A DNA stretch of 64,000 nucleotides. Origin: Burkholderia sp. WSM2230 (lineage in GTDB: Bacteria; Pseudomonadota; Gammaproteobacteria; Burkholderiales; Burkholderiaceae). Below are positions 58,629 through 64,000 of this stretch, in pieces. Below the pieces are notes generated by a model. The model was not told the origin of the DNA, did no database searches, and saw only the letters and a program-made list of their open reading frames with translations. Position numbers and translations under genes: made by a program. The DNA lies in assembly GCF_000472445.1 (NCBI RefSeq), contig NZ_AXAJ01000002.1, positions 434,001 to 498,000 on the forward strand, in the 5' to 3' direction. The stretch's first letter is position 1; every line of letters begins with the position of its first letter.

Positions 58629-59529
58629 TTAAGCTCACCTTTTCAATTAGCGCAAATACAGGCATATGATCGAACGACTCGTCCCGATCTCGAACCAGGT
58701 CTGTATATGAGGGGATATCGAGGACTTTTACAGCATCTTCTCTAAGGTGCCACTGAGAGTTGCCAAGAAACGATGAAGAAAAAATAATCTGATCGAAGGT
58801 GTGCCATTGAGTAAGGCGGCCCGATGTGTAGTGGTAGCTGCCTCCATGTGAAACTCCCTCCGCCGATCCGGAAGAATACAAAACATTTGAAGCAAGATGG
58901 CGCCAAAAAGGGTTATACATCAGGTGTCGACGTCGGGAGGCAAGAGCGCGGTCACGCGTTGCCATAAGGTGGTCTTCTAAGGACGGAGCGAACGGCTCGT
59001 CATTAAAGTCGCCGAGGACCACAACGTGGCCCGAATTATCTGCCCCCAAGACGTCATTCACTGCTTCTCGCAGATGCATGCCCAGCCGATGACGGTCAGT
59101 GTGATTTTCGTCGCACCATAGTCGGCTAGGCCAGTGCGATACGAACAGGTGTATCACCGTCTCGTTGTCCGCCAACGCGAAATCTACTCGCTGGCCGACC
59201 TTGAGCGCACTTGGCCCGCTGAAACTCACAATTTCCTTGTGATCGAGCATAAGTAATGCGTTTTTACGAAAAATCACACAGACATCAAAAGAACTCCTCC
59301 CGGCGCGTGAAAAACCCTCGTAAATCGAATACTCAGAGATAGTGCAAGTATTGCGCATAGCAACCACGTCCGCGGCAGACATCTCACCAAGGCAGATCAC
59401 ATCGATTGATAACGTTCCTGCGAAAAAATCAATCATGCTGAAAACGATCGCCCGTTCCGCGTCCGTGGATCGTCTTCGCTTAGCGGTCGGGGAAAGACTG
59501 GTATTCCACCAGATCATTGATATCTGCAT
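58621..59529 (-). CDS. Endonuclease/exonuclease/phosphatase (EEP) family protein (cargo operon 1, first gene)
   Basis: This 302-aa protein has the complete DNase I-like metal-dependent fold: Asn9 (WWNTSLSP), Glu49 (ICLGEM), His132 (FVSHWPSR), Asp174/Asn176 (VVLGDFNDEP), Asp246 (FDQIIFSS) and Asp287-His288 (FDHMPVFAL). Such proteins cut DNA, RNA or phosphate esters. No signal peptide or membrane segment is present, so it acts in the cytoplasm. I chose ATG 59529 (MQISMIWWN, aggaacc upstream); a TTG nine codons before is possible. It leads the first cargo operon. A role in defence is inference from context. Confidence 0.85.
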   Translation of the reverse strand: MQISMIWWNTSLSPTAKRRRSTDAERAIVFSMIDFFAGTLSIDVICLGEMSAADVVAMRNTCTISEYSIYEGFSRAGRSSFDVCVIFRKNALLMLDHKEIVSFSGPSALKVGQRVDFALADNETVIHLFVSHWPSRLWCDENHTDRHRLGMHLREAVNDVLGADNSGHVVVLGDFNDEPFAPSLEDHLMATRDRALASRRRHLMYNPFWRHLASNVLYSSGSAEGVSHGGSYHYTSGRLTQWHTFDQIIFSSSFLGNSQWHLREDAVKVLDIPSYTDLVRDRDESFDHMPVFALIEKVSLNG

Positions 59530-60082
59530 GTTTAGGTTCCTGGCTGGCGGCGTCAATACCTATCAATCGATAGCCTAGGAGTCGTCCTCCTTCGAACGGC
59601 CGAGAAACGCGCATTATGACGTATTTCTTCGTCGAATCTTTCGGACCGGGTCTATCTTGGCGACAACCCTAATGCCTGCCACAACGGCTGATGCCTAGCT
59701 AGCGGTATGTCGGGCGCCGCTAGGCCTGTATTTCCCCGATTCGAGCTGACCAGTCATATCGGCTCTTGCCGGACTAGGACCGGACGTTAGCGACGATCCT
59801 CGGAACGCCAAGACGTGGCGGACTCACACCGATCGCCGGCGCGGAAGCGGGACTCCAAAGGGCCGTCGTGTCGTTGATGAAGGACCTAATTGCTCAAACC
59901 GCAGTCCCCCCCACGCCTGGATGCCTCGCCAAGGGGAGACGTTTTAGTGCGGGTGACTCACTTTGGCGATTCCCGCAGCGCAAGGGGCGCAGGGGGACTT
60001 TTCGCGCACCGGCGTGCTGCACTTTGATGCGCGTTGACCGTCAGCTGTGCAACGATCCAGAAAAAGTGCAAAGCGCAAAGCG
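59530..60082. other. Gene-free stretch between the two cargo operons
   Basis: No supported gene lies here. It should hold the promoter of the nuclease operon and the end of the other operon, but I see no clear boxes or T-run hairpin. GCCTAGC (59693-59699) and GCTAGGC (59719-59725) form a short inverted repeat. A C-run (cccccc near 59908) is present. Confidence 0.4.
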
Positions 60083-60709
60083 TTAGTCGTGGGCGCCGAT
60101 CGCGCCTCGAATTTCCGGGTCGGCGATCCTTCGCAAATACCACACGCGCAATCGATGAAACAGAAGCTTGACTTCAGCGGGTCGGATATACAGAAACGGA
60201 TATGGAAGAAAAAATTTCTCAGGAGCTGCCGGCCCGCCGCCGGCTCTCACAACGTCTTTGAAGTTCTGTATCGCCGCCGCCTGCACACTTCTATTTGCCG
60301 AGGCTATTTCCGGGGAAAATCCAACATGAGCGTGGGCATAGTCGATTTTTCCGTTGCTGACGAGCGGGGCGTCGATTATAAGAAATTCTCGCTGCCCCCC
60401 CTCTGTAGTCATTTTGCGGAGTTGGCGCGCGGAAAACTGCATAAGCCCTTTCGCCTCACGACCTGGCTTTTTCGAAAGCAAGACGTCGAATACAAAGAAG
60501 CGGATGCGCGGTGGTGAGGAGTACCGTTGCCTTGCAACAGACTGCTTGCATTCGACGAAATCCTTCTTCTTAAAAGCATCCCGCGTAAAATCATTGTCCT
60601 CCCAATTCAGCGGTTGGACAAAAGCAATAAGAATCCGCTCTCCTCTTTTGACAATTCCGAGTGACAGCCGACCTTGCTTTCTTTTTTCTATTTCGTAGTC
60701 GTCAACCAT
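60083..60709 (-). CDS. Hypothetical protein, 208 aa (cargo operon 2, third gene)
   Basis: I do not recognise the family. It is basic and probably soluble: EKRKQGRLSLGIVKRGERIL at the start, FKKKDFVECKQSVARQRYSS, then VHL-like strands (FLIIDAPLVSNGKIDYAHAHVG). A Pro/Gly segment (GGGPAAPEKFFLPYPFLY) precedes the last, arginine-rich part (LLFHRLRVWYLRRI). Its ATG is 7 nt after the stop of the 190-aa gene with no good Shine-Dalgarno, so translation is probably coupled. It closes the TIGR04255-led operon. Confidence 0.8.
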   Translation of the reverse strand: MVDDYEIEKRKQGRLSLGIVKRGERILIAFVQPLNWEDNDFTRDAFKKKDFVECKQSVARQRYSSPPRIRFFVFDVLLSKKPGREAKGLMQFSARQLRKMTTEGGQREFLIIDAPLVSNGKIDYAHAHVGFSPEIASANRSVQAAAIQNFKDVVRAGGGPAAPEKFFLPYPFLYIRPAEVKLLFHRLRVWYLRRIADPEIRGAIGAHD

Positions 60710-60716
60710 CGAAAAA

Positions 60717-61289
60717 TTATTTCGTAAGATACATGTTCAGGTCTTGAGGTATGCCAGCCCCAGCTACGCCGGTGGTTTCGCCAGGTATATACCGATCCCC
60801 ATTGAAATACGTGTATCCGTAGTCTTCCTCCCCTTCAAACATAGCTGCGGCCTTCTTATTGTCTTCGTTCCATTCAAGAGTAATGATGCCATCTGCAGCC
60901 AATGAAGCAATTGGAAGAGGGGCTTGCGGAGGTAATTCGTTTAAAAATACTAAGGCCTCGGGAACAGCTTCCGTAAGCTGTTGTTCCGCCTCAGAGTCGT
61001 CCAAATAATCGCCGTCCAGAAATCCCAAAATCGTTTTTTCGAGCGCTAACTTCTCGGCGCTTTTGCTTACTTGTACTATTTCTTCTGCCATCGATAGGTT
61101 TTCTGCGGCACCTATCTCTAACTCATTTATGGCATAGGTTTTTATGAGCCTTACCGAAAACGGCCGAGTAAACGCGAACGCCCCGTTTTGCAAGGAAGTG
61201 GTGATTCGGGAGATACCTGTGAAAGAGACAGCCTCGGACGCGAAATCCGTGCCGAGGTCAAATGGAGTGCGAATACTGATATCGCTCAT
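60717..61289 (-). CDS. Hypothetical protein, 190 aa (cargo operon 2, second gene)
   Basis: This is an unrecognised acidic protein. A central helical part (AAENLSMAEEIVQVSKSAEKLALEK) is followed by a distinct C-terminal beta-rich module: LPIASLAADGIITLEWN, then AAMFEGEEDYGYTYFNGDRY and PGETTGVAGAG. I recall similar modules in small proteins encoded beside TIGR04255 genes, which fits the neighbour. Its ATG overlaps the TIGR04255 stop (ATGA, 61286-61289), and cgaggagaaacc-type purines precede it. The pair is therefore likely a functional unit. Confidence 0.8.
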   Translation of the reverse strand: MSDISIRTPFDLGTDFASEAVSFTGISRITTSLQNGAFAFTRPFSVRLIKTYAINELEIGAAENLSMAEEIVQVSKSAEKLALEKTILGFLDGDYLDDSEAEQQLTEAVPEALVFLNELPPQAPLPIASLAADGIITLEWNEDNKKAAAMFEGEEDYGYTYFNGDRYIPGETTGVAGAGIPQDLNMYLTK

Positions 61290-62086
61290 GGTTTCTCCTC
61301 CGGCTGCATCACTTGGATGAGTTCAGGTGTGACAAGTGAAGTGAACGCTTGCCTTGCCACGTCATGCGCCCCGTTGAACCATGCCATTAGATCGGCGTGT
61401 TCAGGCTTGATGACATTTCCGCCCTCGACGGCTAACTGGAGTATGCATGCTGGAGCGCCATTAACCGCTCCCTCTGCGGCTTGGATGCTCAGATGGGAGG
61501 CTGCAAGCCCCCTAATTGGGAACTTGCTCTGCGACGTGGTCGAAACGTCTCCAAGCTGCACCCCCAAAGACTGGAGAAACGGTTGTGGCATGACCGACTT
61601 GAGCCCCAAGTACCGAGACGTGAATTGAGCATAGTTCTCAAGCCCGTGCAAAGTCGTGAACGCATTAATATAGCGAATCACCACCTGTTTCAGCCTCAAC
61701 AGCTTTTGGTAGCTTGGGAAAGACTGCAGAAGCAGATCGAACGCTTCGCGAACCGAGGGTTCGAAGTCGGGCCAGCCGGTGTATTGCGGCCCCGCCATGT
61801 GTGCTGAAAACAGTCCGGGTCCAAGTTGGACCTTTGGCCATGTATCAGGCGCTGGCTCGAAGCGGACGAACGGTTGCCATGCTAATAGTTCGCGAGGCAC
61901 ATTAGCAGGCACAAGGTCTTGCGTGCGAGGATACCCTGCAGTCGCCAGGCGCGGAGCCATATCCGCTCGTAACACGTCAAAAAACGGGTCAAGTCCGCCG
62001 CCCGGCGGCATAATTGTAGGCGTAAGTTCCCATCGTAGCTCTACGATGAGCTCGACCAGCGCAGGATTTTTATAAATTGTGCCCAT
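61286..62086 (-). CDS. TIGR04255-like family protein (cargo operon 2, first gene)
   Basis: This 266-aa protein opens MGTIYKNPALVELIVELRWE, the pattern of the sporadically distributed TIGR04255 family (an N-terminal hydrophobic-acidic start, then PFFDVLRADMAPRL). The central LLRLKQVVIRYINAFTTL and the C-terminal AWFNGAHDVARQAFTSLVTPE also fit. The function of the family is unknown to me; members are patchy and often in accessory regions. ATG 62086 is preferred over the TTG at 62098. No signal peptide is seen. It begins the second cargo operon, 300 nt from attR. Confidence 0.75.
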   Translation of the reverse strand: MGTIYKNPALVELIVELRWELTPTIMPPGGGLDPFFDVLRADMAPRLATAGYPRTQDLVPANVPRELLAWQPFVRFEPAPDTWPKVQLGPGLFSAHMAGPQYTGWPDFEPSVREAFDLLLQSFPSYQKLLRLKQVVIRYINAFTTLHGLENYAQFTSRYLGLKSVMPQPFLQSLGVQLGDVSTTSQSKFPIRGLAASHLSIQAAEGAVNGAPACILQLAVEGGNVIKPEHADLMAWFNGAHDVARQAFTSLVTPELIQVMQPEEKP

Positions 62087-62269
62087 TCGACTCTTCAATA
62101 AGGCTGGCTTTTCTGTGAAGCATATCAGACCTGGGCCCCAAAAGATTGCTCCGCGCTACGTTGCTGACGAAGTAAGCCACCAAGCAGGATTTCGGCGTGA
62201 TTTCCTAACCATAGGATGTGAAAGACCCGTGGGTCCATGGATCGTCCGGCGCCTGCGCGATCCCCGCTG

Positions 62270-62287
62270 TACAGTGGAAATACAGTT
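62270..62287. promoter_or_regulatory. Possible integrase arm-type site near attR
   Basis: TACAGTggaaaTACAGTT repeats the pattern found at 53298-53315 inside the other end (two TACAGT, 11 bp apart). It lies 105 nt before the attR repeat. A run of three related GGCCTTG/AGCCTTG words follows (about 62300-62330). Confidence 0.55.
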
Positions 62288-62392
62288 TGGATGGACTTGG
62301 TTGGCCTTGAATGGCCTTGTTTAGCCTTGGTTTTTCAGTTTGCGAGTTGCGTAAGGCATTGATTTATAAAGAGACCTTGCGCGCGGGTAAAA

Positions 62393-62440
62393 CTCCGAAG
62401 GCAGGGGTTGCTGGTTCGATCCCAGCCGGGCGCGCCAATC
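62393..62440 (+). repeat. attR: second copy of the 48-bp repeat
   Basis: It is identical to 53204-53251 (the tRNA-Arg 3' half from the anticodon loop to just past CCA). It lacks the 5' half of the tRNA, so it is a fragment left by integration and not a second tRNA gene. Confidence 0.95.
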
Positions 62441-62593
62441 AAACAATTGCCAGACATCGCCAAACAAGCATTGGCTCATCATCAAGGGTTTAGGCTTCCG
62501 CGCCCAAGCCTTCTCTATTTCCCCGCAGCATTCCGCGCACTCACGCCTTCCAACCCCAACCTTGTTCCCCGCACCCACTCCCGCTAGAATCGC

Positions 62594-62706
62594 CCAGTCA
62601 CTGGGGAGTAGCCTTCCTTCACGCGTCGCGTGAAGGAGAGCGCGTCAACATACTTGGCCTTTGGGTCATGGCGCGTTCGACCGGTCGGTTTGGCGAGACC
62701 ATTGGC
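62594..62706 (+). promoter_or_regulatory. yybP-ykoY (manganese) riboswitch
   Basis: The conserved segments occur in order: GGGGAGTAGC (62603-62612), GTCAACATACT (62644-62654) and GAGACC (62695-62700). A hairpin CCTTCACGCG/CGCGTGAAGG stands between the first two. This matches the yybP-ykoY aptamer, which binds Mn2+ and switches on metal efflux genes. A further hairpin (CGCACCGC at 62706-62713 with GCGGTGCG at 62735-62742) lies between the aptamer and the gene and could be the expression platform. Its target is the exchanger gene at 62861. Confidence 0.92.
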
Positions 62707-62860
62707 GCACCGCTTCGTTCTGGTCGGACGGGTAGCGGTGCGTCATGGTTCGTCTTACGTCCGACCGCGGAGCCGCTGTGAAATTACCTCGTCCCCTCTT
62801 CGAATCCTTCCTGCGCCATCTGCCGCGCCGCGCCTTTTCCGTCGATGCACGGAGCCGCGC

Positions 62861-63871
62861 ATGACCGGTCTTCTCTTCGAACTGGCCGTCATGCTGGTCG
62901 TCATTCTGGTGGCGGCCGAGCTTTTCACCAACGCGTTGGAACACCTGGGCGAGCGGCTCAAGATATCCGAGGGCGTGACCGGCTCGCTCTTCGCGGCGGT
63001 CGGCACCGCGCTGCCGGAGACGCTGGTGCCGCTGATCGCGATCGTCGGCGGCACGGCTGACCATGCCGTCAATGAAGAGATCGGCGTGGGCGCCATTCTC
63101 GGCGCGCCGCTGATGCTGTCCACCCTGTCCACTTTCCTGATGACACTCGCGGTGCTGCGCTCGCGCGGCATGGCCGGGCGTGTGGTGCCGGAACGCTCGG
63201 GCTTCACGCGTGACCTCAACTATTTCCTATTCGCGTTCCTGCTGGCTGCGGCGGCCATGTATGTGCCGCACGAGCAGCGCATCGTGCGCGCGCTTTTCAG
63301 CGTCGCGCTCGTCGGCGTCTATGTCGCGTATGTGGTCGCGACTTTCCGCGCGTCGAACGATCTCGTCGATGCGGGCCACGGTACCGAGGCGCCCGGCAAG
63401 ATGATGCTCGCCCGCCTCGGCGTGCCGACCAACCTCGCCACTATCGCCATCCAGCTGCTGCTCGCGGTGGGCTTGCTGGTGTGGGGCGCGGAGGGCTTTA
63501 TCCACGGCGTGCGGGGCGTGTCCGCGGCGTTCGGCGTGTCGCCGCTGCTGCTGTCGCTGCTGATCATTCCGATCGCGACCGAATTGCCGGAGAAGGTCAA
63601 CAGCATCCTGTGGATCCGCCGTGGCAAGGACACGCTGGCGTTTGGCAACATCACCGGCGCCATGGTGTTTCAGGGCACGTTGCTGCCGGCCATCGGCATT
63701 CTGCTGACGCCGTGGACGCCGCGCATCGAAGTCCTGACCGGCATCGTCATCACGCTCGCCGCGGCCGCCTGGCTGAGGCTCAACGCGCGCGAGCGCGGCG
63801 CGCCGGTGTGGGCGTTGCTGTTTTGCGGCGCGCTGTATGCGACTTATCTGGCGATTACGCTGACGCGTTAG
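62861..63871 (+). CDS. Sodium/calcium exchanger-family membrane protein, probably Mn2+-controlled cation exporter
   Basis: This 336-aa protein has about ten membrane helices and the paired ion-binding repeats of the CaCA superfamily: FAAVGTALPETLVPLIAIVG near residue 50 and PIATELPEKVNSILW near 245. The two repeats are joined by a short hydrophilic loop (GHGTEAPGKMMLARLG). The frame is open back to 62630, but that part is riboswitch; ATG 62861 with ggag upstream is the start. The manganese riboswitch suggests that it exports Mn2+ or balances Ca2+/Mn2+. It sits just outside the island. Confidence 0.88.
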   Translation: MTGLLFELAVMLVVILVAAELFTNALEHLGERLKISEGVTGSLFAAVGTALPETLVPLIAIVGGTADHAVNEEIGVGAILGAPLMLSTLSTFLMTLAVLRSRGMAGRVVPERSGFTRDLNYFLFAFLLAAAAMYVPHEQRIVRALFSVALVGVYVAYVVATFRASNDLVDAGHGTEAPGKMMLARLGVPTNLATIAIQLLLAVGLLVWGAEGFIHGVRGVSAAFGVSPLLLSLLIIPIATELPEKVNSILWIRRGKDTLAFGNITGAMVFQGTLLPAIGILLTPWTPRIEVLTGIVITLAAAAWLRLNARERGAPVWALLFCGALYATYLAITLTR

Positions 63872-64000
63872 GTCGACGCCGCTCGCCGCGCGGCCACCCG
63901 GTCCGGGCGGCATTTTGCGCGGCCGGGACGCTTTACGCCGCCCGTCAGCTGGTCGGCGCTCGCCGCTGGGCCTGCCGCCGGGTCCGGCGACGCGTCAGGC
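63868..64000 (-). CDS. Possible 3' end of a leftward gene running off the window
   Basis: One minus-strand frame is open from the window edge to a TAA at 63868-63870, which overlaps the exchanger stop. It encodes an Ala/Arg-rich tail (SADQLTGGVKRPGRAKCRPD). About four fifths of wobble bases are G or C, as in coding DNA here. No family can be named from so short a piece. Confidence 0.3.
   Translation of the reverse strand, partial: PDASPDPAAGPAASADQLTGGVKRPGRAKCRPDRVAARRAAST

Larger units (their letters stand above)
53204..62440. mobile_element. Decayed P2-like prophage remnant/genomic island in tRNA-Arg
   Basis: The element spans the two 48-bp repeats (53204-53251 and 62393-62440). From the tRNA it carries a tyrosine integrase pseudogene, a frameshifted helix-turn-helix gene, a degraded terminase large subunit and a portal gene. 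Six intact leftward genes of lower GC content follow (by eye, many lines near 45-55% against the mid-60s outside). The phage genes resemble P2-like phages of Burkholderia. Most structural, lysis and replication genes are gone. With its integrase broken the element is probably fixed. Confidence 0.92.

Noticed and set aside
62397..62440. A second tRNA gene at the right island end
   Set aside because: Only the 3' half from the anticodon loop is present; acceptor 5' strand and D arm are missing, so it is the att duplicate.

Overview
The window is a 64-kb piece of a high-GC betaproteobacterial chromosome. The best fit is Paraburkholderia/Burkholderia, judged from the proteins (MnmG, AtpE and HemE recalled as close to Burkholderia sequences), the gene order mnmG-rsmG-parA-parB-atpI-atpBEFHAGDC, the trifunctional PutA and the riboswitch-led gcvTHP cluster. 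Two parS sites beside parAB and two DnaA-box matches before priA suggest an origin-proximal part of the main chromosome. This assignment is inferred from the sequence; no search was run.

Layout. 1-4353: a branched-chain/aromatic-acid-type ABC transporter operon (two ATPases, binding protein, two permeases). 4354-11533: an orphan binding protein with its own terminator, then a second complete uptake operon (binding protein, LivH, a LivM-LivG fusion, LivF). Its terminator hairpin contains a parS site. 11555-16090: mnmG (with an internal parS), rsmG, parA, parB. 16416-24310: promoter, complete F1Fo ATP synthase operon, terminator. 24507-26237: acyl-CoA synthetase. 26406-29295: a possible small gene, a PheC-like periplasmic dehydratase and divergent hemE. 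29411-36760: DnaA boxes, priA, a small membrane protein, putA. 36854-38002: another binding protein. 38090-38145: a seven-copy octanucleotide repeat. 38163-47760: leftward genes, namely a ThDP enzyme and the glycine cluster gcvT-gcvH-gcvP-(alginate lyase-like)-sdaA behind a tandem glycine riboswitch. Glycine cleavage followed by serine deamination would route glycine carbon to pyruvate. 47829-52855: lipoprotein, Gfo/Idh oxidoreductase, Rep helicase, dihaem cytochrome c. 62594-63871: a manganese-type (yybP-ykoY) riboswitch leading a Na+/Ca2+-exchanger-family protein.

The accessory part is a 9.2-kb element at 53204-62440 inserted in tRNA-Arg(CCG). It is bounded by an exact 48-bp direct repeat of the tRNA 3' end. 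Its mobility genes are dead or damaged: the integrase has two in-frame nonsense codons, a helix-turn-helix gene has a frameshift, and the P2-like terminase large subunit is truncated with one nonsense codon and one frameshift. A near-full-length portal gene remains. By contrast the six leftward cargo genes beyond the portal are all intact and form two compact three-gene operons: (i) a TIGR04255-like protein, a 190-aa protein and a 208-aa protein; (ii) an EEP-fold nuclease/phosphatase with all catalytic motifs, a 145-aa protein and a 394-aa protein. Intact, compact, lower-GC cargo inside a decayed prophage shell is what a domesticated anti-phage or conflict module looks like. These two operons are the best candidates here for an undescribed system, but that function is inference only.
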